Shown here: positions 24,862-32,981 of the stretch, one piece after another
Layout: each line of letters starts with the position of its first letter
How positions within the stretch are numbered: position 1 is the first letter of the stretch
From: Verrucomicrobiaceae bacterium
GTDB lineage: Bacteria; Verrucomicrobiota; Verrucomicrobiia; Verrucomicrobiales; Akkermansiaceae
Length of the DNA stretch: 64,000 bases
NCBI GenBank assembly: GCA_027486655.1
Contig: JAIXOR010000070.1
Coordinates: forward strand, 52,312-116,311
Direction: 5' to 3'
Translations under genes and position numbers: made by a program
Notes under the pieces: model-generated
Database searches by the model: none
What the model saw: only the letters and a program-made list of their open reading frames with translations
Told to the model about the DNA's origin: nothing

Positions 24862-25362
24862 ATGTGGATGAAGATTTTAGGATTGCCGCTGGTTTTCGGG
24901 CTTTGCCTGCTGCTTTGCCAGTGTGGTGCCACCGGCGGTTCCGGCAATCTCGGCGGCCCCACCGTGGAGGAGCGCCAGGCGAGAATCGCCTCGGAGCCGA
25001 CGGGGGATTTCTTTTACGGCCGACGCTACTTTGTCGAAAAAACCCGCTTCTGGGGCTATCTGCGCAAGCCGCGCGAGCCATGGAGCCGTGGCAAGCTCGT
25101 GATGATGCGGGAAGACCGCAAGCACACGCCCGACCGCCTGCCGGAAAACGGCCCCGATGGCCGGCGATACGCCTTTGATAACAATTACGAATACCGCATC
25201 CGCGGTTTTTACACGGGGAAGGAAGCCTACGACCCCAACAGCAATCAAATCCTGCCCGAGTTCATGTTGACGGGGTATGAGGTGGTGGATCGCCAGCCCG
25301 GCTGGCTGTTCCGCCCTGACGACCGTTACGATCGATTCCGCATCACCATGGTGCCTCGATGA
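24862..25362 (+). CDS. Small lipoprotein of unknown function
   Basis: A 166-residue protein with a lipoprotein signal (MWMKILGLPLVFGLCLLLCQC). The first plausible lipobox cysteine is in LLLCQ or LCQC followed by Gly. The mature part is rich in aromatic and charged residues (FFYGRRYFVEKTRFWGYLRKP, YRIRGFYTGKEAYD, FRPDDRYDRFRITMVPR), suggesting a compact beta domain. I do not recognise a family. It lies between the two paralogous membrane proteins at 23791 and 25393, all on the plus strand. Confidence 0.75.
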   Translation: MWMKILGLPLVFGLCLLLCQCGATGGSGNLGGPTVEERQARIASEPTGDFFYGRRYFVEKTRFWGYLRKPREPWSRGKLVMMREDRKHTPDRLPENGPDGRRYAFDNNYEYRIRGFYTGKEAYDPNSNQILPEFMLTGYEVVDRQPGWLFRPDDRYDRFRITMVPR

Positions 25363-25392
25363 TCCCGGAGCGGGATCCGAGCCAGAAAACCC

Positions 25393-26418
25393 ATGAAGCC
25401 GACCCGGATCCAGCGCGACATTCAATCTCCCCATGCAAGGACCGGAAACGACGGCCCTGGCATCGGCCGTGTGGCTCGTGTCAGGGAGATGGACCCCACG
25501 CGGTCCCGGTCCTCACGCCGCGGCTCGGGCAGGCGGCGGTCGGGCATCGGGCTGCTGATCCCGGAGGACCAGCGCAAGGCGATGCTTCTGTGGTCGGTCT
25601 TGCTGACGGTGGCCACCACGATGGTGATCGGGGGCTTCGTTTGGTATTGGCTGCGGTCCAGGGGCGGTGTGGCGGATGCCCCCAAGCCGGAGATCCGGCC
25701 GGGGACGGAGAGGGTGGTTTCGCGCTTTGCTTCGCCCACCGAGGACGAGGCCCTGGCCTTGGTCCGAAGGGGCCTCGCCGCCCGCGATGCGGAAACCGTC
25801 GAGCATTGTTTCCGATTGGGAGAATCGAAGGCCACGGAGGTCATCGCGTTTCTCGAAGAAATCGAGCGCAAGGAAGGCAAGCCGGACCGGATCGAGTGGC
25901 TGAGCAGCATGGACACCGACGGGATGCTGCTCGAAGGCGTGCTTGTGGCGCACTCAGAAGACAACACCGGATCGGAGCGGATTGCCTTTCTGGTTCCCGA
26001 CGAGAAGGGGGCTTGGAGGATCGATTATGAAGCCTTCGCCCGGGTGTGCCGTCCTCCGCTGGCGGATCTCACAAAAACCGAGGCCCAGTCGGCTGTCGTC
26101 CGTTTGTTCATCGCAAGGGATTCGTATTTCAACGGTCCCTTCCGCGATGACACGAAGTGGCTTTGCTTCGGCATGGCGACGCCGGAGTTCGTCGATCCGG
26201 CGAGCGGCGACCGCAAGGTGCTTCGCGGCTACTGCCTGAAGGATTCTCCCCAGGCGCGAGCTCTTGAGAAGCTGTTTGCAGAAGACGGCCGGATGTGCCG
26301 AGTGACGCTGGAGATCCGCAAAGTCGACGGTGCGCATGAGTCCCAGTTTCAAATCGCCAGGGTGATCTCCGGCGAATGGGTCGTCGGAGACCGCCCTCTT
26401 GATGAAAAACATCTCTGA
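25393..26418 (+). CDS. Single-pass membrane protein, paralogue of the 23791 gene
   Basis: A 341-residue protein with a basic Ser/Arg-rich N-terminus (RSRSSRRGSGRRRSG), a transmembrane helix (MLLWSVLLTVATTMVIGGFVWYW, about 64-86) and an extracytoplasmic domain that aligns along its whole length with the 23791 protein. Both carry a WLSSMD and a DYEAFARV motif, so the fold is shared. The function is unknown. It starts 30 nt after the lipoprotein gene, fitting one transcription unit. An internal start at a later Met in the basic region is possible. Confidence 0.8.
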   Translation: MKPTRIQRDIQSPHARTGNDGPGIGRVARVREMDPTRSRSSRRGSGRRRSGIGLLIPEDQRKAMLLWSVLLTVATTMVIGGFVWYWLRSRGGVADAPKPEIRPGTERVVSRFASPTEDEALALVRRGLAARDAETVEHCFRLGESKATEVIAFLEEIERKEGKPDRIEWLSSMDTDGMLLEGVLVAHSEDNTGSERIAFLVPDEKGAWRIDYEAFARVCRPPLADLTKTEAQSAVVRLFIARDSYFNGPFRDDTKWLCFGMATPEFVDPASGDRKVLRGYCLKDSPQARALEKLFAEDGRMCRVTLEIRKVDGAHESQFQIARVISGEWVVGDRPLDEKHL

Positions 26419-26439
26419 GAGCCGGGAGAGGCCCGCCGA

Positions 26440-27828
26440 TCAGGCGTAGGAGGATTCCACGCGCTGGGCGACGTCGCGATAGCCGTAGTCCACCTCGTAG
26501 ATCTGCTTGAAGCAATCCAGCGCCGAGGTTTTGTCGCCCATCTCGCTGTGGATCATGCCTTTTTCGTAGAGCACTTCCTTCTTGGTGTTGTCCATGGCAT
26601 GGAGGTCCGCCAGTGCATCGGAGAGCTGTTTGATGGAAAGGTCGAACATGCCCTTGGCCTTGAAGGTGCGGCCTAACAGTAGCAGGACCTTGGTGCGGAT
26701 GTGCGGATTGCGCGTCGCCTGTTGGAGGTGGGGGATGGCGGCGCTGAAGTCGCCGAGATTGTAGAGCGCGCTTCCGAGTTCGAAACGAAGGTGGGGATCG
26801 GTCGGGTTTTGATCGACCCGTCGTTGGGCCTCGACGACCTGTTCGGCAAGACGGTCCGAGCGGCGGGCGTCCAGTGCCGCTTTGAGCTCTGCATTGTCCG
26901 GGTCCGCGGCGACGGCGGCTTCGAGGTTCTTGAGGTCGGTCTCGATGGCGCGGTCCTTCATCACGGAGGCCTTGGTGGCGAGGGCGACGTCTCCATTGCT
27001 CAGGGTGTGGGCCCAGGCGTAGAAGGTCTCGGCGTTGTGCCAGTCTTCGAGTTGTTCGTAGAGGCCGGCGAGTTCCTTGACGGTGGCGAGGTGGTTGGGA
27101 TCGCTGTTGTATTTTTCGATCACCTTGTCCCGGCGTTCCATCAACTGCTCGGCGGTGAGGCCGGTGCGCGAGGCTTTTTCAAGTTCCTCGAACTCAGCGG
27201 CGTTGCGCATCAGTGAACGCATGTCCGCGTTTTCATCCCACCGCTGTTTGAGCATCGAGGCGCGCGCGGAGGCGTCCTTCGAGCCCTTGATGGCGGCTCC
27301 ATCGGTGGGGTGGTGTTTGATGATGTCATTGAAGACCTCGACGGCGAGTTCCGGTTGCTCGCGGCCAATGTAGAAGGCGGCGAGTTTGTGCATCAGCTTG
27401 GCGTTCTCGGGGCTGCCCTTGCGGACGGTCTCGAGGGCGAAGGCGGCGGTTTCGAAGAGCTCCAGTTTGACGCAGACGTCGAAAAGCAGGTCGTTGGCCT
27501 GATCATTGAAAGGGTCTTTTTCGAGCTCTTTCTCAATCAGGGGCAGGGTGCCCACAGGGTCCTTCTTGGCTTGTCCCTGAAGCTTCATGACGCCCATGCC
27601 GCCGGTCTGGATGCCGAAAAGTCCGCCCTTTTTCTTGGCACCTCCGGCCAGGGTGAGCTCGCTTTTCCGCAGCAGCTTGCGACCTTCGAGAAAGCCCGGA
27701 TTGTCCTTCAAGACTCCCTGCAACAACGTGATCGCATACTCGTGGTTGGATGCCTGCACGGCGGTCAAAGCCTTGAGCCAAAGAGGCTTGTGGTTTGGCG
27801 GGAGTTCTTTTTCGGTGATTTCGGGCAT
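26440..27828 (-). CDS. Tetratricopeptide repeat protein
   Basis: A 462-residue cytoplasmic protein built of TPR-like helical repeats. Readable repeat units include LGRTFKAKGMFDLSIKQLSD, FELGSALYNLGDFSAAIPHL and AAFYIGREQPELAVEVFND. No signal peptide or membrane helix follows the chosen ATG 27828 (MPEITEKELPPNHKPLWL); an upstream in-frame ATG at 28062 adds a composition unlike the rest and overlaps infA. TPR proteins act as scaffolds; the partner is not evident. The minus-strand upstream region contains a TTGCCA about 85-90 nt before the ATG. Confidence 0.85.
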   Translation of the reverse strand: MPEITEKELPPNHKPLWLKALTAVQASNHEYAITLLQGVLKDNPGFLEGRKLLRKSELTLAGGAKKKGGLFGIQTGGMGVMKLQGQAKKDPVGTLPLIEKELEKDPFNDQANDLLFDVCVKLELFETAAFALETVRKGSPENAKLMHKLAAFYIGREQPELAVEVFNDIIKHHPTDGAAIKGSKDASARASMLKQRWDENADMRSLMRNAAEFEELEKASRTGLTAEQLMERRDKVIEKYNSDPNHLATVKELAGLYEQLEDWHNAETFYAWAHTLSNGDVALATKASVMKDRAIETDLKNLEAAVAADPDNAELKAALDARRSDRLAEQVVEAQRRVDQNPTDPHLRFELGSALYNLGDFSAAIPHLQQATRNPHIRTKVLLLLGRTFKAKGMFDLSIKQLSDALADLHAMDNTKKEVLYEKGMIHSEMGDKTSALDCFKQIYEVDYGYRDVAQRVESSYA

Positions 27829-28045
27829 GGCGGTAAAACTGGGTGCGGATTTTTTGAAAGGCCCTCCGTGTCCGGCAGGGGGCGGGGTGGAAATTGGATG
27901 CTGCGCGGCGGCTTGGCAAGCGTGCTTGATCGGGAAAAACACGGTTGTCGCAAAGGATGTCGCTTTTTGGGATTGATGGGCCGGATGCGATGCGCTACCC
28001 AGACGCCGCGCGCCGGTTGCGCGCTCCTTTTGTCCCACACTTCTT

Positions 28046-28345
28046 ATGCCCCAGCGCCCCAATCAAGGTCGTCGTCCCGGAAACAACAGCCGAGGCCGTT
28101 ATGGTCCGCCCAAACGCCCGATCAAGGATGACGAAGAGAAGGCGGTGGAGGTGGAAGGGGAGATCTCCTCGGTGCTCGCAGGGACCATGTTCCGCGTGAA
28201 ACTGGAGAGCGGCCACGAGGTGCTCGCCCACATCTCCGGGAAAATGCGCAAGCGTTTCATCCGTCTCGTTGTTGGCGACCGGGTGAAGATGGAAATGTCT
28301 CCCTACGACCTGACCAAGGCGCGCATCGTGTTCCGCCTGAGCTGA
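28046..28345 (+). CDS. infA: Translation initiation factor IF-1
   Basis: A 99-residue S1/OB-fold initiation factor that binds the ribosomal A site. Core residues: [57 protein letters not shown]. Normal bacterial IF-1 is about 72 residues; this copy has a basic N-terminal extension of about 27 residues ([19 protein letters not shown]). No other infA is seen here. It has its own gene and does not lie near the ribosomal protein operons. Confidence 0.95.
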   Translation: MPQRPNQGRRPGNNSRGRYGPPKRPIKDDEEKAVEVEGEISSVLAGTMFRVKLESGHEVLAHISGKMRKRFIRLVVGDRVKMEMSPYDLTKARIVFRLS

Positions 28346-28393
28346 GCCGTTCGTTTCTGGCTTTGGCAGACCGATTCCCGGGGGGCTCCGGCT

Positions 28394-29173
28394 TCATTCG
28401 TCTTCTGCTCCCGTCTCCGCTGCTTCCAGGGCGTTCACCGCACTGATGCTGCGGCGCTCGATCACGATGTCGCCCAAGAGTTCGTTCTGTTTCACCAGGA
28501 ACTGGTTGAGCTTCATCAGTTCCAGCAAGGCGAGGAAAGTCACGATCACTTCCGCTTTGGTGGTGGCTGTTTCAAACAAGTCTTCGAAACGCCTCGATTC
28601 ACCTGGCTGGAACCGCTTCATCAGAAGCTCGATCTTGTCGGAGACCGTGTAGCGGTCATCGACGATGTCCCCAAAGTCGTGGGATTCCTCGAAGCGTTTG
28701 AGGACGTTTTGAAACGCGCGGATGAGGTCGAAGATCGAGACTTCCGCGAGCGCCGGCGCTTCCTCGGCCGGGGCGTCGGCCGCATCGGGCTGGTGGGCGA
28801 AGCGGCCCTCCTGTTCGAGTTCCCGCAGGGACAGGAACCCCGCGGCATCCTTGAACTTCTTGTATTCGATGAGCTGCCGGATGAGTTCCCAGCGTGGATC
28901 GTCCTCTTCGGCATCTTCTTCCGGGGGTTGATCGACCCGTGGAAGCAGGGTCCGGCTTTTCAGATACATCAGGTTGGCGGCCATCACGATGAACTCCGAG
29001 GCGAGGTCGATGTTCAGCAGTTTGAAGGTGTTGATGTAGTCGAGATACTGCCGTGTGATTCGCTCGATGGAGATCGAGTGGATGTCCACCTCGTCTTTTT
29101 TGATGAGGTAGAGGAGGAGGTCGAGCGGTCCCTCGAAGATTTCCAGGCGGACTTTGTAGTCGGTAGCTTCCAC
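28394..29173 (-). CDS. scpA: Segregation and condensation protein A
   Basis: A 259-residue ScpA kleisin that bridges SMC heads with ScpB in chromosome condensation. The family opening YKVRLEIFEGPLDLLLYLI is followed by DIHSISIERITRQYLDYI and ASEFIVMAANLMYLKSRTLL. The winged-helix C-terminus contains EVIVTFLALLELMKLNQFL. No ATG precedes this motif in a credible place; a GTG at 29173 (VEATDYKVRLE) gives the normal length, whereas the next in-frame ATG at 29572 would overlap the divergent AsmA-like gene by 294 nt. No scpB is in the window. Confidence 0.93.
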   Translation of the reverse strand: MEATDYKVRLEIFEGPLDLLLYLIKKDEVDIHSISIERITRQYLDYINTFKLLNIDLASEFIVMAANLMYLKSRTLLPRVDQPPEEDAEEDDPRWELIRQLIEYKKFKDAAGFLSLRELEQEGRFAHQPDAADAPAEEAPALAEVSIFDLIRAFQNVLKRFEESHDFGDIVDDRYTVSDKIELLMKRFQPGESRRFEDLFETATTKAEVIVTFLALLELMKLNQFLVKQNELLGDIVIERRSISAVNALEAAETGAEDE

Positions 29174-29278
29174 AGGGCGGGTGGTAGGGGATCCAGACCG
29201 ACTGGGCGAGGCAATTTTCCCTCGCCATGCGGGTTGGCGGAAGGTTTTACTCGTGACGCGGCCTTGGCCGATTGAAAC

Positions 29279-30922
29279 ATGGAAACCGAGCAACTTCAGA
29301 ATTTCAACGAACGCATGAGCCAATGGGTGGCCAACCAGGGTTTCTGGTTCCAGCTGCGCTACTCGATGGCCGGCAGCGGGTTGCGCGGCAGGGCGATGTT
29401 CCACTTGCTGAAGATGGGTTTCCGCCTGTTGATTTTCCTGTTTCTGATCGGCATTGGCGTGACCATCTACCTGATGAAACGTACGGAATCGCCGAGGTTC
29501 CAGGCGGCATTCCAAAGCAGGTTGAAGGAAGCGTTTTCGGCCTCCGAGCTTGAGATGCGGGACTTCAACCACCTTCAGGGGCAGATGGAGATCAACCGCC
29601 TCGCAGCCGAAGGGGGAAGTGACACGTTTTTTACCTCGATGGAGGCCCGCAACATCCGCTGCAAGATGAATCTGGTGGATGGCATCGTCGGAGTCTGGAA
29701 ACCCGGGATCATCTCGATCTCACGACTGGATTTGGAACTCAGAGCTGGAACGGACGATGCCGAGTCCGCGCAAAAGCTCTCGGATGCGGTTTTCCGCCGT
29801 TCGTCGAAGGTGGATGTGAATTCGTTCGAAGTGGCTGATGCGAGCTTCCGCTGGGGATTTTCCGAGCGCACCCAGGGCGCGATCGAGTCCAGCGACCTCA
29901 AGGCCCAGCGCAATGAAAGCGGCTGGCGTCTCAGCTTCAAGGGAGGAACTTTTTCACAGAATTGGCTCAAGGGGCTCAAGATCGTCAACCTGGTGGTTGT
30001 CTGCGAGCCGGACGGACTTTATTTCGAGAAAGCGGAACTCCACCAGGGCGCGGGCACGGTGGATTTCTCCGGACTTCGTCTGAAGGCGGGTGAGCGTCCG
30101 GAACTCAACGGAGTCGCGCGGATCCGCAATCTGAACATCGAGGAGATCCTTCCTCCCGCGCTGAGGACTTTTGTGGAAGGCACCTTCTCCGGAGACTTCA
30201 AGGTCTTTGGCTCCACGAATACCTCGGACGGCGTCGGATTCGAGGGTCAGGTGCTCATGGATGGCAAGGATGTGATTTCGCTGCGTGAGCGGATTCACAT
30301 TCTCAAGGCGCTCTCGGTCGTGGACTTCTCACGCAACTACCACCGTGTGGATTTCCGTGAGGGTTCGTTCATGCTCAAAACCCACCGCGGTGGTCTCCAG
30401 CTTTCCGAGATCAAGCTCAAGGCCGAGGATCTTTTCACCATGGAGGGAAACATTGGGGTGCGTCTCCCCACCGACAAGGAGGTGCAGGATGCGGTGGCGC
30501 AAGGCACGGCCTTCGACAACTCCCCGATCTTCGCAGCGGAGGACGAGGAGGCCGAACGTGCGAGTGCCCGCAAGACGGAAAGCGACTTCTCGCTCAAGCG
30601 CGCCGCCCTCGAAGCAAAGCGCGTTCAGGAAGGCCAGCAGAGTCTGGAATCCATGACGCTCTTCGACCGGTTGGGACTCACCTTGGAAATGAGGCGTCTC
30701 CAGTCCCAGGCGTCGGAACGCATTTCCCGCATGCTGCGCTACGAGGGCGGGGTGATCATCACCGTGCCGGGAGATGCCTTTGAACGTGCGCCCCGTCTGC
30801 AGGCACTCTATCCCGCCGATCGCTCCACCGGCCGTGTGCCGATGCGGGTGCCGATCGAGGGCAACCTCTACGATCTCACGCTCAAGCAGGCGGAGGACAT
30901 TTATCAGCAAGGCCAGCGCTGA
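29279..30922 (+). CDS. AsmA-like envelope protein
   Basis: A 547-residue protein with one N-terminal transmembrane helix (MGFRLLIFLFLIGIGVTIYL, about residues 46-65) and a long extracytoplasmic region of beta strands. Repeated short elements of the type LRLKAGERPELNGVARI, GVGFEGQVLMDGKDV and ADLFTMEGNIGV resemble AsmA-like or DUF3971 proteins that line lipid-transfer bridges to the outer membrane, but the match is by pattern only. It is divergent from scpA. The start at 29279 sits right after a 105-nt gap and leaves about 45 residues before the helix. Confidence 0.65.
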   Translation: METEQLQNFNERMSQWVANQGFWFQLRYSMAGSGLRGRAMFHLLKMGFRLLIFLFLIGIGVTIYLMKRTESPRFQAAFQSRLKEAFSASELEMRDFNHLQGQMEINRLAAEGGSDTFFTSMEARNIRCKMNLVDGIVGVWKPGIISISRLDLELRAGTDDAESAQKLSDAVFRRSSKVDVNSFEVADASFRWGFSERTQGAIESSDLKAQRNESGWRLSFKGGTFSQNWLKGLKIVNLVVVCEPDGLYFEKAELHQGAGTVDFSGLRLKAGERPELNGVARIRNLNIEEILPPALRTFVEGTFSGDFKVFGSTNTSDGVGFEGQVLMDGKDVISLRERIHILKALSVVDFSRNYHRVDFREGSFMLKTHRGGLQLSEIKLKAEDLFTMEGNIGVRLPTDKEVQDAVAQGTAFDNSPIFAAEDEEAERASARKTESDFSLKRAALEAKRVQEGQQSLESMTLFDRLGLTLEMRRLQSQASERISRMLRYEGGVIITVPGDAFERAPRLQALYPADRSTGRVPMRVPIEGNLYDLTLKQAEDIYQQGQR

Positions 30923-30940
30923 GGCACGGGCCCTGTAAGG

Positions 30941-31840
30941 TCAGCGCTCGAGGCCCAGGCTGTGGAAGATTTCCAGCGTCGCACGGCTCTTGTTGAGCGT
31001 GTAGAAATGGATGCCTTCGATGCCTTCGTCCAGCAGGCCCGCGCATTGTTCGGCGGCGTAGTGAATGCCGACCCGCTCCACGGCCTCAGGGCTTCCGTTG
31101 GCACGATTGAGAGCACGGATCAACTTGGCCGGATAACGGGCTCCTGCCGCCAGCTCGGCCATGCGCTTCATGCCTTGGAGAGAGGTGACTGGCATCACCC
31201 CTGCGATGATCGGCACATGGATGCCGGCCAGCTCGCAGCGGTCGCGGAAATCGAGCAGGTCATGGTTGTCAAAAAACAGCTGGGTGCAGATGTAGTCTGC
31301 TCCTTCATCGACCTTTGCTTTGAGGAAATCGAGCTCAGCCACCCGGTTGGGAGTGGAGGGGTGGCCTTCGGGAAACCCGGCCACGCCAATGCCGAAACCG
31401 CGGGGGTCCGGATGCCTGCCGGATGCGTTGAACTTGCGGATGAAACGGACCAGATCCGCTGCGTGGCGGAAATCCCCCTGACTCCAATCGTAGTCCGGCT
31501 GGTCCTTCGGCGGGTCACCGCGCAGGGCCAGGATGTTTGCCACGCCGGCTGCGGCGTAGCGGTCGAGGATCGCTTCGACTTCCGCCTCGGTGTGGCCGAC
31601 GCAGGTGAGGTGGGGCACCGGCGGGATGCTGGTGCTCTGTTTGATGCGCACCACCAGATCGTGGGTCAGCTCGCGGGTGGTGCCTCCGGCGCCGTAGGTC
31701 ACCGAGACAAAGGACGGGCGCAGGGGCTCCAGCTCGCGGATCGCCTGATAGAGGTCCTCCCAGGCTGGGGCGGTCCGGGGCGGGAAGAACTCGAAGGAAA
31801 GCGAGGGTTTCGAGGTGGCGAGAATGTCTCGGATGTGCAT
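30941..31840 (-). CDS. metF: 5,10-methylenetetrahydrofolate reductase
   Basis: A 299-residue MetF, the FAD-dependent enzyme that makes 5-methyl-THF for methionine synthesis. Conserved stretches: LSFEFFPPRT (N-terminal), SVTYGAGGTTRELT, HLTCVGHTEAEVE, NILALRGDPPKD, GVAGFPEGHP and CTQLFFDN. Length is normal (about 290-300). I looked upstream for a SAM riboswitch or an S-box leader and saw none; the gap to the divergent EF-hand gene is only 120 nt. Confidence 0.96.
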   Translation of the reverse strand: MHIRDILATSKPSLSFEFFPPRTAPAWEDLYQAIRELEPLRPSFVSVTYGAGGTTRELTHDLVVRIKQSTSIPPVPHLTCVGHTEAEVEAILDRYAAAGVANILALRGDPPKDQPDYDWSQGDFRHAADLVRFIRKFNASGRHPDPRGFGIGVAGFPEGHPSTPNRVAELDFLKAKVDEGADYICTQLFFDNHDLLDFRDRCELAGIHVPIIAGVMPVTSLQGMKRMAELAAGARYPAKLIRALNRANGSPEAVERVGIHYAAEQCAGLLDEGIEGIHFYTLNKSRATLEIFHSLGLER

Positions 31841-31960
31841 GGGTGAAAATCTGGGGGTGAATCAGGCGGCCGGCTCCGCGAGATCGAAACTTTTCCCGGA
31901 ATCCGGGGTTTCTTGCTTCGTAGTTCCCGGAAACCGGGGCTAAACAAGCTTCAATTCCCG

Positions 31961-32806
31961 ATGAAAACAATCCCCGTTTCCTTAATTCTCGCGGGCATCC
32001 TTTCCCCCTCCGCCATCCTTGCGCAATCGCCGGGAGATCCGGGACCGAAGGGGCCTCCCCGTGACGGCGAGGGCAGGAAGAACTTCCAGAGGGCCTTCAT
32101 GGAAGCTTGGAAAGCCGCCGACAAGAATCAGGACGGGTCGCTGTCGCCGGAGGAATTCGCCGCCATGTCCCGGATCCAGAATCTGCCGGAGGAGAAGCGC
32201 GCCAACCTTTTCAAGCGCCTCGATAAAAGTGGCGACGGCCTGCTCAGCCGGGAGGAAATCGGAAAACTCGGCAGACCCCACGACAATCCCGGGCCTCCCA
32301 TGCAGCGCCTCTGGGAGCTGGACACCGACAAAAGCGGTGGCGTCACTTTCGATGAGTTCAAGGTCGGCCGCGTGTTCAGCAAGCTGCCGCCGGAAAAACA
32401 GGACGGCGTGTTCCGCAGGCTGGACACCAACAAGGATGGAATCATTTCACCCAACGACCGCCCCGAGCCCCCCAAACGGCCGGAAGGTGGCAAGGGCAGA
32501 CCGAATCGCCCGGGGCGCCCGGACCGCCCGGACCGCCCGGACGGCGGCAGGCCCGATCCCTCGCGGATGGAACCCAAGCAACTGATCCGCCAGTTGGACG
32601 CGAATGCCGATGGATCCTTGTCCTTCGAAGAGTTCCGCACCGATCCAATGGTGCGTGACCTCAGCGAAGACGAACAGGAAGACCGGTTCGAGAAAATGGA
32701 TCGCAACCAGGACCTGAAGTTGAGCGCCGAGGATTTTCCTCCACCGGCTGTCCACGAAGGTGGCGGCCGTCCACCGGGAGAAATGCCGCCAGCGGAGGGC
32801 CAGTGA
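31961..32806 (+). CDS. Secreted EF-hand protein
   Basis: A 281-residue protein with a signal peptide (TIPVSLILAGILSPSAILAQ) and six EF-hand-like loops. Four fit the DxDxDG calcium loop well (DKNQDGSLSPEE, DKSGDGLLSREE, DTNKDGIISPND, DANADGSLSFEE); two are degenerate (DTDKSGGVTFDE, DRNQDLKLSAED). A Pro/Arg/Asp/Gly-rich linker (RPNRPGRPDRPDRPDGGRPD) separates loops 4 and 5. Such secreted calcium-binding proteins are common in this phylum; the partner is unknown. ATG 31961 is chosen because the signal peptide follows it. It converges with the secDF terminator. Confidence 0.88.
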   Translation: MKTIPVSLILAGILSPSAILAQSPGDPGPKGPPRDGEGRKNFQRAFMEAWKAADKNQDGSLSPEEFAAMSRIQNLPEEKRANLFKRLDKSGDGLLSREEIGKLGRPHDNPGPPMQRLWELDTDKSGGVTFDEFKVGRVFSKLPPEKQDGVFRRLDTNKDGIISPNDRPEPPKRPEGGKGRPNRPGRPDRPDRPDGGRPDPSRMEPKQLIRQLDANADGSLSFEEFRTDPMVRDLSEDEQEDRFEKMDRNQDLKLSAEDFPPPAVHEGGGRPPGEMPPAEGQ

Positions 32807-32900
32807 GCCAACCATCGGCAAGTGCCTTCGGATGGGCGAGTGGGCGAGGGGACCGGCTTCCGGCCGACCGAGTGGCATTAACGTCCAGGCTGTCGGCATG

Positions 32901-32935
32901 AAAAATCCAGCCTGCCACGGTGAGCAGGCTGGATT
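32901..32935 (-). terminator. Rho-independent terminator of the tgt-yajC-secDF operon
   Basis: Perfect 12-bp stem: AATCCAGCCTGC (32904-32915) and GCAGGCTGGATT (32924-32935) around an 8-nt loop. On the minus strand five T's follow (plus AAAAA at 32901-32905), 47 nt past the secDF stop. Confidence 0.85.
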
Positions 32936-32981
32936 CTGAAGTCCGGCGCAGGCGGTCAAACGCCGCAGGCCTCGATCCCGC

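Noticed and set aside
31841..31960. SAM or S-box riboswitch ahead of metF.
   Set aside because: The 120-nt gap shows no conserved core or kink-turn; also checked for a TPP element by thiS and a preQ1 element by queF, with none seen.
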